Below, piece by piece: positions 35,478 through 44,619 of a stretch of DNA of 63,569 nt. The notes below the pieces were generated by a model, which had not been told where the DNA came from, did no database searches, and saw nothing but the letters and a program-made list of their open reading frames with translations. Origin of the DNA: an uncultured Granulosicoccaceae bacterium (GTDB lineage: Bacteria > Pseudomonadota > Gammaproteobacteria > Granulosicoccales > Granulosicoccaceae); contig CALLMF010000025.1 in the NCBI GenBank assembly GCA_938006335.1, positions 1 through 63,569 of the forward strand. The letters are read 5' to 3'. Every line of letters begins with the position of its first letter. Position 1 is the first letter of the stretch. A program made the position numbers and the translations under genes.

Positions 35478-36713
35478 ATGCGCTGCACTTTCGCCATTTG
35501 TCTGCTCTGCCTGATCGCCTCTGGCTGTTCATCGTCGGGCTCCTCCGGGGGCGCGGACTCGGACACCACAGGAGGTAGTCCGGGCACGCCTCTGCTTGAA
35601 GACAACGGGAATTCGTCCGGCGAGCCCATCACTACGATCGACGCATCCACAGTTGACGATGTCCTGCTGCGCGTGATCGACGCGCTCAACACCGTCGGGC
35701 TCGATGCCCCGCGCCAACGCGCGTTCGTGCTCGCCAATGAACTCCAGGAAACCGGATTGGGTGTCATCGACGGAGCAGCCTCAGGCATGGGCCTTACATT
35801 GACTGCGCAAAATCCCCTGACTGACGCCGCAGCCACACCGCAGGTTGCGCAGTTGTTGTATTCCTGCGAGAACGGCGGCTCGCTCGACCAGACACTCACC
35901 TACTTTGTTGGTGGCGCCCCGTTTCAGCTGTTGTCGTTCGCGATGAATGACTGCAGCATTGACGATCGCACCTACTCCGGTGCGTATCGCGCGACCGCGG
36001 GACCACGTTCCGACGCGGTTGCCGAATTCACCGAATACGTCGACTTTGACGGACAACGCCGCGATTCCATCAACGGCCTCTGGACGAACGCTTATCGCGC
36101 TTTTTCGCCTGCGGAGTCGCTGAACTGGGCCAACGCCTCCTACGAGGCAGAAATCGATGGTGAATTCCTGGTGTCGATGACGGACATCACCTGGCAACGC
36201 ACAGGCCAGGACACGTTCCTGCCGTCAGACGACGGACGCTTCTTTGTCACGGATCTTGATGGGATTGAACGCGAGATTCGATTGATCACCTACGACGCAG
36301 ACCTGCGATCGTCGTTCAACTACGCGGATGCACTCACCCGCGACGCCGGGCTGAGTGTCAGCGTGCAGCTCGGCTTCAGCTCCGACTATTTTGTCTGGCA
36401 AGCCACTGGCGGCAATGATGTACCTGCCTACCCTGTCAGCGACCTCGGTTCACCGCTCGCCACCAAGCCGGGTGCCAACGCCGTTGACGCGCCTGTGCGC
36501 CTGGTGGATCAAGCACCGCGTCCGGAACAGGCCCAATGGCAGACGGGCCAACTGACGATCACCGCCAGCGACGGTAGTTCCGTCACGCTGAGACCGAACC
36601 CGAACGACCGCTCGCAGGTGTTCGTCGATATCAACAACAGCAACGAATCTGCGACACGCGCCGTCGACAATGGCTACCAGATAGACTGCCCGTCTGTCAT
36701 CGACGGATGCTGA
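35478..36713 (+). CDS. Uncharacterised lipoprotein
   Basis: A 411-residue lipoprotein, unrecognised. Lipobox LIASGC with Cys17, then a Gly/Ser/Asp linker of about 40 residues and a large, mostly beta domain. Several Cys occur: LLYSCENGG near 134, AMNDCS near 156, and a C-terminal pair IDCPSVIDGC at the very end, suggesting disulfides. GGAG stands four bases before the ATG. It lies in the middle of the inositol locus on the opposite strand to the catabolic operons; no link to inositol is visible. Confidence 0.65.
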   Translation: MRCTFAICLLCLIASGCSSSGSSGGADSDTTGGSPGTPLLEDNGNSSGEPITTIDASTVDDVLLRVIDALNTVGLDAPRQRAFVLANELQETGLGVIDGAASGMGLTLTAQNPLTDAAATPQVAQLLYSCENGGSLDQTLTYFVGGAPFQLLSFAMNDCSIDDRTYSGAYRATAGPRSDAVAEFTEYVDFDGQRRDSINGLWTNAYRAFSPAESLNWANASYEAEIDGEFLVSMTDITWQRTGQDTFLPSDDGRFFVTDLDGIEREIRLITYDADLRSSFNYADALTRDAGLSVSVQLGFSSDYFVWQATGGNDVPAYPVSDLGSPLATKPGANAVDAPVRLVDQAPRPEQAQWQTGQLTITASDGSSVTLRPNPNDRSQVFVDINNSNESATRAVDNGYQIDCPSVIDGC

Positions 36714-36735
36714 CGCACAACGCAAAGCCACTGCC

Positions 36736-37947
36736 GTGATCGCGCAGCCGCACTTTCCGGATCATCCCGATCGCAAGGCAATGCAGGACGAGGTGCACGC
36801 TCGTCCGCCGCTCATCATCACGGCAGAACGTTCAGAGGTCTGGCATTGGGTACTCGCACAAGACGATGAGTCGGCCGTGTGGCCTGAGCAGATTCAGGCA
36901 GACAAGCGCCACCAGGTCGTCGACCTCGATGGCGGCCTGTTGCGCGTTGAGCGCCACACCGAATTCGTTGCCCTGACCTACTGCGGGGATGCGAGCCCAG
37001 CCCAGCATGTATGTGACGTCATCGCCGCCTGCCCCGGCAAATTGCTCACCGGTGTGCGCGTCATTCTGTCACCCGACGTCACCGCTCCCACGCATCAACA
37101 GAGCGTGGGCACCACCGTCTTTCACGGACCTTCATCCATCGATGGCATCACGGTAGAAACCGACTTCCGTGTGCGCGACAACGGCATGATCGAATACGCG
37201 CTGAGCGGCCCCTTTGATGACGGCACCGCAAGAGGAAGGCTCGTCAAGCTCATTCTGGACCTCGATACCTATCGGATCGCAGCGTTGCTCAGCTTGCCGC
37301 TGGTGCGTGAGTCGATGCCGCAGCTGCAACGCCTCGAGCACTCTGCCCAGGCCGCCACTCAGGAGCTCTCGCAGAGCGCTGATGCCGACCTCGGAGACAA
37401 CATCAACACCTTGTCCAGCATTCTCTCTGAAGTGGGTGCACTGCAGGAGACGGTTCGCTTTCGGCTTGCCGCCAGCCGTGCCTACTACGACCTTGTGCAA
37501 GCGCGCCTGTCACGCCTCGCCGAGCAACCGATAGGCCAGCAGCAGACACTGGAGGGCTTTGTCGATTTCCGACTGACACCCGCGATCAAGACGATCAATG
37601 CCTTCGAACGTCGATTGAACGAGCTATCCACCAATGTGCACTCGTCCATGGCCCTGGCTCGCACACGGCTGGACCTGATTGCGCAACACCAGAATCAGTC
37701 ACTGCTGCGCAGCATGGATCGACGCGCACGACAGCAGGTGAAACTGTCGCAAGCGGTTGAAGGCCTGTCTACTGCGGCGATTACCTACTACGCCGTAGGC
37801 CTTCTGTCCTACCTGCTGAAGGGCCTACCGCCATCACTCATCAACGAGCGAGTGGCGATAGCCGTTGCCGTGCCAATCATTGCCGTCGTGGTATGGACGC
37901 TGACGCGACGTGCCAGTCGTCAGTTCAAACGCCTCGACGACGAGTAG
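36736..37947 (+). CDS. DUF3422 membrane protein
   Basis: A 403-residue protein of the DUF3422 family. The N-terminus HPDRKAMQDEVHARPPLII is the family signature. A long helical, charged middle (residues ~195-320) probably forms a coiled coil, and two hydrophobic segments near the C-terminus (AAITYYAVGLLSYLL and VAIAVAVPIIAVVVWTL) anchor it in the inner membrane. It starts with GTG (36736) 22 bases after the lipoprotein stop. Function is unknown. Confidence 0.85.
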   Translation: MIAQPHFPDHPDRKAMQDEVHARPPLIITAERSEVWHWVLAQDDESAVWPEQIQADKRHQVVDLDGGLLRVERHTEFVALTYCGDASPAQHVCDVIAACPGKLLTGVRVILSPDVTAPTHQQSVGTTVFHGPSSIDGITVETDFRVRDNGMIEYALSGPFDDGTARGRLVKLILDLDTYRIAALLSLPLVRESMPQLQRLEHSAQAATQELSQSADADLGDNINTLSSILSEVGALQETVRFRLAASRAYYDLVQARLSRLAEQPIGQQQTLEGFVDFRLTPAIKTINAFERRLNELSTNVHSSMALARTRLDLIAQHQNQSLLRSMDRRARQQVKLSQAVEGLSTAAITYYAVGLLSYLLKGLPPSLINERVAIAVAVPIIAVVVWTLTRRASRQFKRLDDE

Positions 37948-37968
37948 ATCAACTGGACAGACCACAGC

Positions 37969-39090
37969 TCACAGCTTGACGCGACGTCCGTCCGCCTTGG
38001 CGGACTTTGCTGCGGCATGCACCGCCTTTACCATCGAGATGCCGTCGCTGACCGTGGGCAATCGTGCGGCTGCCCGCTTGTTACCACCGAGCGCCAGATC
38101 AAGATCGCGATACACGTTGGCAAATGCCGACACCATGCCCTCAGGGTGGCCCACGGCAATGCGTGTGGAATCCACGGTATCCTTGGACAGACCGGCTGAT
38201 CCCCGCTCGAGTACCTGGGTTGGCTTGTTCAGGGCGGTGTACAGCAATTGGTTCGGATGCTCCTGCGCCCAGGCCACGCCGCCTTTCTCGCCAAAGACCT
38301 GCAAGGTCAGCCCGTGCTGATGGCCGATGGCGACAGCGCTCGACCACAAACGGCAGGTCGTGCCGCCGTCCATGAGCACCTGCACGGATGCGTCGTCTTC
38401 AAGTTCGCGTGATTCGATAGTCGATAGAAAGTGCGCGGATAGACTTTCGCAACGCTGACCCAGCACCCACTCCGCCATTTGCAGGGCATGAATGCCGCAG
38501 TCGGCAAGTACGGATGACACGCCCGCCTGTTGCGGATCGTAACGCCACCGGACACGTGGGTTGTCTGCATCGGCTGCGTCGGAGTGGTGGCCATGAGCAA
38601 ACTCGGCCACGACCAAGCGGATGGCGCCGAGCTTGCCACTTGACACCATGGCTCGCGCCTCGCGCACCATCGGGTATCCGGTGTAACCGAAGTTGACCGC
38701 CAGCATGCGTTGCTTCCTGGTCGCGAGCTTTTCCAGCGCCAGTGCTTCCTTGACCGTCATCGTCAGCGGCTTTTCACACAGGACATGGATACCGGCTTCA
38801 AGAAACGCCTTGACGATCTCGTAGTGCGTGTTGTTTGGAGTCGCGACCGTGACCAGCTCGATGGGGTCTTTTCTACCTCTCTCTCCTTCGAGCATCTCCT
38901 GCCAGCTACCGTAGGCGCGATCCTTGTCTACCCCGAGTGATCGCGCATAGGCAGCGCCGGCTTTCGGGTCGATGTCCAGCGCGCCCGCGCGCAGGCTGAA
39001 CGCACCATCCATGGTCGCACCGATGCGATGAGCACCACCAATCTGACTGCCTTTACCACCACCAACGAGTCCCCACGAACGTACCTTCAT
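37969..39090 (-). CDS. Gfo/Idh/MocA-family dehydrogenase of the inositol cluster
   Basis: A 373-residue NAD(P)-dependent oxidoreductase. VGGGKGSQIGGAHRIGA begins the nucleotide fold; VLCEKPLTMTV near residue 103 holds the catalytic Lys, and DCGIHALQMAEWVLG near 205 the active-site His. The first strand has an extended GGGKGSQIGG loop that differs from plain IolG. It probably oxidises a second inositol isomer (scyllo- or D-chiro-inositol, or inositol methyl ether) or reduces a keto-inositol. Start overlaps the iolE-like stop by 4 bases. Confidence 0.82.
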   Translation of the reverse strand: MKVRSWGLVGGGKGSQIGGAHRIGATMDGAFSLRAGALDIDPKAGAAYARSLGVDKDRAYGSWQEMLEGERGRKDPIELVTVATPNNTHYEIVKAFLEAGIHVLCEKPLTMTVKEALALEKLATRKQRMLAVNFGYTGYPMVREARAMVSSGKLGAIRLVVAEFAHGHHSDAADADNPRVRWRYDPQQAGVSSVLADCGIHALQMAEWVLGQRCESLSAHFLSTIESRELEDDASVQVLMDGGTTCRLWSSAVAIGHQHGLTLQVFGEKGGVAWAQEHPNQLLYTALNKPTQVLERGSAGLSKDTVDSTRIAVGHPEGMVSAFANVYRDLDLALGGNKRAAARLPTVSDGISMVKAVHAAAKSAKADGRRVKL

Positions 39091-39989
39091 GACGACACCT
39101 CTGCAGCAAGCCCGACCTTGCACAGAAAATCATGATTGGCACGCGCATCATCAACCGGAGATGCGGCAGCCTGGGGGTCGCAATCCTGCTCTACGGTTCC
39201 CCAGCCCGAATACCCATGCGAGGCAAGCGCATCACGAAATCCAGGAAAATCGACCACGCCATCACCCAGGTTGCAGAACAGCCCTTGCGCACAGGCATCG
39301 TAGAAACCGATGCGGTCATCGACGACTCGCTTGCGCGTAGCGTCATCCACATCCTTGAAATGCACATACGGCGCGCGCGCGTGATAGGTATTGAACAAGG
39401 CTACCGGATCGGTACCCGCATACTCGCAATGACCGGTGTCAATGCACAAGCCGAGCAAGGAATCAGGAATGGCATCCATCGCGTGATGTATCTCATCCTC
39501 GAATTCGATATAGCCGGCCGCATGTGCATGCAGGGAGACCGTCATGCCGTATTCGCCACTCGCGATTTCGCAGACTTCCCGTAGCCGCTTCATCAGACCC
39601 TCCCAATCCGGGTGCCGTGCCGCTTCATCAGGTCGACCTGCGGTGGCGACCCGTGCCTCGGCTATGCTGTCGATGATGACAAACTGATTCGCGCCCAAGG
39701 TCTGCAAGGAGCGGCAGGTACGGTGCGTTACATCGCTTACCTCATCCCACTTGGCAGGATCGTGCAGAGGTCTGAACATGACCGCAGCGGTGAGCGTCAG
39801 TCCACGGCTTTGCATCGCATCGGTCAGTTCTGCAGGATCCTCCGGCAGAAAGCCGAGGGGGCCCAGCTCCATCCCGACGTAGCCTGCATCCCGGGCATCG
39901 TCCAACACCTTTTGCCAGCTCGGATTTCTGGGATCGTCACCGAACTCCACACCCCAGGAACAGGGCGCGTTACCGATACGCAAACTCAT
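39087..39989 (-). CDS. IolE-like TIM-barrel enzyme (probable inosose dehydratase)
   Basis: A 300-residue xylose-isomerase-like barrel. It opens MSLRIGNAPCSWGVEFGD, as in the IolE group, and shows metal-site residues in GMELGPLGF (Glu), VSLHAHAAG (His), CIDTGHCEYAG (Asp, His), YVHFKDVD and TVEQDC (Glu). The expected reaction is dehydration of 2-keto-myo-inositol to the trihydroxycyclohexanedione that IolD hydrolyses. I use the ATG at 39989 rather than a TTG two codons upstream. Coupled at both ends by 4-base overlaps. It is the best iolE candidate in the locus. Confidence 0.8.
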   Translation of the reverse strand: MSLRIGNAPCSWGVEFGDDPRNPSWQKVLDDARDAGYVGMELGPLGFLPEDPAELTDAMQSRGLTLTAAVMFRPLHDPAKWDEVSDVTHRTCRSLQTLGANQFVIIDSIAEARVATAGRPDEAARHPDWEGLMKRLREVCEIASGEYGMTVSLHAHAAGYIEFEDEIHHAMDAIPDSLLGLCIDTGHCEYAGTDPVALFNTYHARAPYVHFKDVDDATRKRVVDDRIGFYDACAQGLFCNLGDGVVDFPGFRDALASHGYSGWGTVEQDCDPQAAASPVDDARANHDFLCKVGLAAEVSS

Positions 39990-40861
39990 GAACAATTCTC
40001 TTGGTGGTCGGCAGCCCCATCGGCGCCGAGTAGATCGAAGTAGTGGCCGGCAGCTGCCCGCATGGGCGGCATCACGGCACGAAAAATCGTAAGCCGATCG
40101 AATTCATCGGGGTTTGCCACCAAAGTGGCGCGCAATGCCTCACCAAAACGCCGCCTAAGCGAGGTACCGATGTTGCATTTGGTAATCGCGCCCTTGCACA
40201 AGCGGCGAAGCTCCTCATCCGAGATACCGCTGGTGCCGTGAATGACGAGCGGTGTGTTCACACTCGCACTGATCGCAGAAAACCGGTTGAAGTCGATACC
40301 CGACACCGGTTGTTGCATTCGGTGAACATTGCCGATGGATACTGCAACCGCGTCTACCGTACTTTCCGCTGCAAAGCGCTGTGCAATGTCTGGATCGGTA
40401 AGTTCATGCCGGATGTGTTCACGGCCATGGTTGTCTGCTGCGTTATAAGCCACCGATCCGATTTCTCCTTCCACGCCAATGCCGGCCGCATGCGCGTAGT
40501 TGGCAACACGACGTGTATTTTTCACGTTGGCATCGAAGTCGAGCTGAGAGCCGTCGTACATCACCGAACCAAAGCCTGCATCCACTGCCCTGCAAGCAAG
40601 TTCCACATCGTAGCAGTGGTCCAGATGAATACACACCGGCACGGACACATCATCGGCCAGGGCACCGAGCATGGCAACGCATGCCTTCAATCCGGTGAAC
40701 TCAACCATCTCGCGGTTCAGCCCCAGGATTACCGGCGCACGACGTTCAACGGCTTCGTCCACCACCGCGCGTGCGTCCTCAAAACCGAAGACGTTGAAGC
40801 ACGGCACTGCATAACCGCCCATGGCGGCTGCATTGACTAGTTCTGGCAGGCCAGCACGCAT
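39986..40861 (-). CDS. Class II aldolase (IolJ/GatY/FbaA-like)
   Basis: A 291-residue zinc aldolase. Zinc ligands and catalytic Asp are in CIHLDHCYD (His79, Asp81, His82); VEGEIGSV, VSIGNVH and VIHGTSGIS follow in family order. In the inositol locus it would cleave 2-deoxy-5-keto-gluconate 6-phosphate to malonate semialdehyde and DHAP, the IolJ step. A DUF2090 domain fused to IolC in the same operon is proposed to do the same reaction, so two candidates co-exist. Overlaps iolE-like by 4 bases. Confidence 0.82.
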   Translation of the reverse strand: MRAGLPELVNAAAMGGYAVPCFNVFGFEDARAVVDEAVERRAPVILGLNREMVEFTGLKACVAMLGALADDVSVPVCIHLDHCYDVELACRAVDAGFGSVMYDGSQLDFDANVKNTRRVANYAHAAGIGVEGEIGSVAYNAADNHGREHIRHELTDPDIAQRFAAESTVDAVAVSIGNVHRMQQPVSGIDFNRFSAISASVNTPLVIHGTSGISDEELRRLCKGAITKCNIGTSLRRRFGEALRATLVANPDEFDRLTIFRAVMPPMRAAAGHYFDLLGADGAADHQENCS

Positions 40862-40894
40862 GATTAGTGGTCTATCCAGTTGATAATGTCGGCA

Positions 40895-41740
40895 TCAGCG
40901 AAACTTGGCGACCATGTCCTTGATGCCCGGTATCGTCTCGACCTGATGAGCATGGGTAGGCTCAAAGAACTGGATCAGTGACTGGGACGTCTCACCCACG
41001 ATGATCGTGAAGTAGTACATCTGATAGCCGGGGGCTACTACGCAGGGGTGGTAGCCATGATCGATGAGATAGGTGTCGCCATTCTTCAGATGGTGCGGGG
41101 TGCCACGCCCTCCATCCTCGAGGTAATCGAATTGACAACCAAAGCCGTTTTCCGGATGGAAGCGAAAGTTGTATACCTCTTCAAAACGTGTTTCCTCAGG
41201 CGGACGCTCGGTGTCGTGCTTGTGCGGAGGGAATCCGGACCAACCGCCCTCACCGACGGTGTACAACTCGCTGACCAGCAACCGCCCACGTCGCTCGACG
41301 TTCGACTGACCCAGCAGATGCTTGATCTTGCGGTGGGTCTTGGTGTCATCCGATCCGTATTGCACCAGGTCGACATCGCCGCTGCGTATCACAAAGGGCT
41401 CAAACTTCTTGTCAAAAGCCCCGCCAGCCACGAAGATCTCCATGCGCTGATCGCCCGCGGTAATGGTGCATGAGGCGCTGACCGGCACATAGACCGCATT
41501 CGGCATGCCTTCGAACAGATGTGTACGTTCACCCACATTGTCGAACACCGTATCGTCGACGGCGACGGTGCAGCTTCCGGTTACCGGCACCACACAGCTT
41601 TCATACGCTGACAGGGAGTAGGTGTGCGACTGACCCGGATCCAGCCACAGCCGATTGAAGTACACCAGTGGCGTGATGCCATCGTTCTCTCCCACGATCG
41701 CTTGATTGGCATTGTCGTAGGCTTCGATGTGCTTGGTCAT
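40895..41740 (-). CDS. iolB: 5-deoxy-glucuronate isomerase
   Basis: A 281-residue bicupin protein. Both halves show beta-rich cupin strands; GFPPHKHDTERPPEETRFEE near residue 175 carries the metal-binding His-His-Glu set, and HLKNGDTYLIDHGYHPCVVAPGY near 228 is the IolB C-terminal signature. It converts 5-deoxy-glucuronate to 2-deoxy-5-keto-gluconate. It lies between the second kinase and the class II aldolase gene. Confidence 0.92.
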   Translation of the reverse strand: MTKHIEAYDNANQAIVGENDGITPLVYFNRLWLDPGQSHTYSLSAYESCVVPVTGSCTVAVDDTVFDNVGERTHLFEGMPNAVYVPVSASCTITAGDQRMEIFVAGGAFDKKFEPFVIRSGDVDLVQYGSDDTKTHRKIKHLLGQSNVERRGRLLVSELYTVGEGGWSGFPPHKHDTERPPEETRFEEVYNFRFHPENGFGCQFDYLEDGGRGTPHHLKNGDTYLIDHGYHPCVVAPGYQMYYFTIIVGETSQSLIQFFEPTHAHQVETIPGIKDMVAKFR

Positions 41741-41761
41741 GATCGTGTCTCCGTCGGAGCG

Positions 41762-42757
41762 TCAGCTGTTGGACGCAAGAAATTCTTCAAGTTGCTGTGA
41801 ATCTGGCATGGCATCCGAACAACTGGTTCCGGCCACCACGATAGCCGCTGAAGCCGCGCCTCGACGTACCGCCTCTTCCAACGGCACACCGTTGACCAAT
41901 GCGGCAAGGATCGTCGAGAGGTAGGCATCCCCGGCTCCGAAGGGCTTGGTCACAGCGACATCGAATACCCCCTGCCTGAAGTGATGCCCACTGGCCGAGA
42001 ACACCTCGGACCCTGCCCCTCCATCCTTGACCAGTACCAGTGCAGTGCGCCCGCCAAGGCAGGCTGCGGCCACTTCGTCGGGCGGTGCACTCTCGGGAAC
42101 CCCGAGTACGGCAAACTCTTCACGATTGCCGACCACGATGGCAGACTCGCGCACAACACGCGAATACACTTCACGCGCCTCGTCAGCCGACGTCCAGGTG
42201 TAAGGGCGGTAGTCGAGATCAAGCACAACGAAGGTACCGTGCCTGCCAGCAAGATCGATCGCACGTCGTGCCGCACTGCGCGAAGGTTCGGTCGACAAGG
42301 CGGTACCGGATATCACCAAGGTGCGGGACGCCGCAATCTGCGCCTCGTCAACATCGCCAGGCTCCAGCGCTAGATCAGCCGCCGCATTGCGATAGATCAC
42401 GACAGCGCAGTTGTCCGCACGCATCTCCGTGACTGCCAGACTGGTACGCGTGCCGGTGGCATCCAGTGCGATCGAGCAGGCATCGACGCCATAGTCCTCG
42501 ACACGCTGTCGAACGAAACGGCCGATGACATCATCCGATACGCGTGACACGAGCGCCGAACGCGCACCGAGCTTGGCCATGCCGATGGAGATCAGTGCGG
42601 GCGATCCGCCGACGTGCTTTTCAAAGCCGGTGACGTCGGCGAAGTCGGTATCGAGCTCGCGCGCATACAAATCCAGACCCGCGCGGCCGAGACAGACGGC
42701 GTCAAGGGTTCGCGATTCATCATCGCGCGCAAGCGCATCAAGCAGTGGAAGCTGCAT
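41762..42757 (-). CDS. Second PfkB-family kinase, IolC-like without DUF2090
   Basis: A 331-residue ribokinase-family enzyme. CLGRAGLDLYARELDT near residue 22 and GGSPALISIGMAKLG near 50 resemble IolC; the C-terminal KPFGAGDAYLSTILAAL is the anion-hole/catalytic Asp motif. It would phosphorylate 2-deoxy-5-keto-gluconate or a related acid. A complete IolC-DUF2090 fusion lies two genes upstream, so this is a paralogue. Its ATG overlaps the iolD stop by one base (TGATG). Confidence 0.82.
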   Translation of the reverse strand: MQLPLLDALARDDESRTLDAVCLGRAGLDLYARELDTDFADVTGFEKHVGGSPALISIGMAKLGARSALVSRVSDDVIGRFVRQRVEDYGVDACSIALDATGTRTSLAVTEMRADNCAVVIYRNAAADLALEPGDVDEAQIAASRTLVISGTALSTEPSRSAARRAIDLAGRHGTFVVLDLDYRPYTWTSADEAREVYSRVVRESAIVVGNREEFAVLGVPESAPPDEVAAACLGGRTALVLVKDGGAGSEVFSASGHHFRQGVFDVAVTKPFGAGDAYLSTILAALVNGVPLEEAVRRGAASAAIVVAGTSCSDAMPDSQQLEEFLASNS

Positions 42758-44619
42758 CAGTAGGCCTGCTTGCCGAGACCCGCGTCCTGCCAGGTTTCAC
42801 GAGCTTCGGTGACCGCGGCCCGTCCTGATACTGCGGGGATTCCCACTTGCCACCAACTTCCACCACCGGTCGACTCCGTGGCATTGGTATCGATGCTGAT
42901 ACACACGCTCCGATCGGCCGTGCGCGCTCGCTTGAGCGCATCCTTCAAGGCGTCCAGTGATTCGACATGTTCGGAGAGTGCGCCGAGAGAGGCTGCATGT
43001 GCGGCAAAGTCCACTGTCGGAAAACCGCCGTCGCTGAGAGTGCCATCGTCAAGCAGATTGTTGTACGGCGCTTGACCACACGCACTCTGTAGACGATTGA
43101 TGCAACCGAAGCCTCGGTTGTCGAGAACCAGAATCACGAGCTTCTTGCCAAGACCTACCGACGTGAGAATTTCCGAGTTCATCATCAGATAGGAACCGTC
43201 ACCCACAACAACGAAGACCTCACCGTCCGAGCCTTGTTGTTCAAGAGCCATCTTCACTCCGATGCCTCCCGCAATCTCGTAGCCCATGCAGGAGAATCCG
43301 TATTCCGAGTGATAGCCACCCGTGTGCTCGGGCTGCCAGAGCTTGACACCCTCGGCGGGCATGGAGCCTGCGGCAACAACCAGCACGTCGCGTGACGCGT
43401 CCGCATGATCACGCAGTACGCCAGTGACCTGCGCATCCGACGGGCGATTCTGACCACTACCAGCGATAGCCTGTGCGACTTCCGCGCGCCATTCCTTGCG
43501 CACGGCCTCAAGAGCCTGCACATGCGCGGGCGCTGCCTTCCAGTCACTCAACAGCGGCTCAAGCTCTTCCAGTGCTCGACGAGCATCGGATCGGAGTGGC
43601 ACCCCGTTATGACGATGCGCATCAAGATGCGCAACGTTGATGTGTAACTGCGGTACACGTGCCGACGACAGCACCGAACGTGACCCTGTCGTGAAGTCGG
43701 ACAGACGCGTTCCGATGGCGATGACCAGATCAGCCTGCTCGACGATCTGATTGGCCGAAGAGCTGCCGACCACACCGACACCACCGGCGTTGAGTGCGTG
43801 ACTGTCCGCCAATGCGCCTTTGCCAGCGCTGGTTTCCACCACGGGGATATCGTGCGACTCGGCAAACGCCTTGAGTGTGTCGCAGGCCAACGAGTAGTGA
43901 ACACCACCACCGGCAACGATTACCGGACGGCTTGATGCGCGCAGCAGCTGCGCTGCGCGCTGCAGGGACTCGGCGCTTGCACCCGAGCGCTCCAGAGTGT
44001 GCACTTTTTCTTCGAAAAACCAGTCTGGATACTCGAACACTTCCGCTTGCACATCCTGTGGCAGGCAGAGCGTTGCCGGTCCCGCCAACTCCGGATCGGT
44101 CAACACGGAAATGGCCCGAGGCAGTGAATTGATCAATTGCTCGGGGCGTGTCAGCCGGTCAAACCAGCTGGATACCGGACGAAAACAATCGTTGACGTTG
44201 ACCGTGCCATCGTCGCTGCGCTCGACTTCCTGGAGTACCGGCGCTGATGCCCGATGCGCAAAGGTGTCACCAGGCAGGAGTAACACGGGAATACGATTGA
44301 CATAGGCCGTTGCCGCACCGGTCACCAGATTGCTTGCGCCGGGCCCGACCGAACTGGTCACGGCCATCATCTGGCGTCGGCGCATCTGCTTGGCGTAGGC
44401 GGTCGCGGCATGCACCATGGATTGCTCGTTCTGGCCGCGCCAGGTCGGCAAGGTCTGCTGAACCTCGGCAAGCGCCTCCCCGAGGGCCGGCACATTGCCA
44501 TGCCCAAAGATCCCCCAGACGCCTTTGAACAGCGGCTCGATCGAGCCGTCGATGTCAGTTTTCTGAGCGCCCAGGTAGCGCACCAGCGCCTGAGCAAGAG
44601 TCAATCGATGCCGTGTCAT
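42757..44619 (-). CDS. iolD: 3D-(3,5/4)-trihydroxycyclohexane-1,2-dione hydrolase
   Basis: A 620-residue thiamine-diphosphate enzyme of the expected length. IFGHGNVPALGEAL near residue 37, catalytic-Glu motif GQNEQSMVHAATAYAKQ near 62, and the ThDP/Mg site VVGDGSYLMMNSEIL near 470 are seen. It opens the inositol-derived ring to 5-deoxy-glucuronate. Start is coupled to the iolC-DUF2090 stop by ATGA, and its end to the second kinase. Confidence 0.93.
   Translation of the reverse strand: MTRHRLTLAQALVRYLGAQKTDIDGSIEPLFKGVWGIFGHGNVPALGEALAEVQQTLPTWRGQNEQSMVHAATAYAKQMRRRQMMAVTSSVGPGASNLVTGAATAYVNRIPVLLLPGDTFAHRASAPVLQEVERSDDGTVNVNDCFRPVSSWFDRLTRPEQLINSLPRAISVLTDPELAGPATLCLPQDVQAEVFEYPDWFFEEKVHTLERSGASAESLQRAAQLLRASSRPVIVAGGGVHYSLACDTLKAFAESHDIPVVETSAGKGALADSHALNAGGVGVVGSSSANQIVEQADLVIAIGTRLSDFTTGSRSVLSSARVPQLHINVAHLDAHRHNGVPLRSDARRALEELEPLLSDWKAAPAHVQALEAVRKEWRAEVAQAIAGSGQNRPSDAQVTGVLRDHADASRDVLVVAAGSMPAEGVKLWQPEHTGGYHSEYGFSCMGYEIAGGIGVKMALEQQGSDGEVFVVVGDGSYLMMNSEILTSVGLGKKLVILVLDNRGFGCINRLQSACGQAPYNNLLDDGTLSDGGFPTVDFAAHAASLGALSEHVESLDALKDALKRARTADRSVCISIDTNATESTGGGSWWQVGIPAVSGRAAVTEARETWQDAGLGKQAY

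Noticed and set aside
40043..40840. 265-codon open frame on the plus strand
   Set aside because: Antisense to the class II aldolase, which has its zinc and HGTSG motifs; the translation is Cys/His-rich noise.
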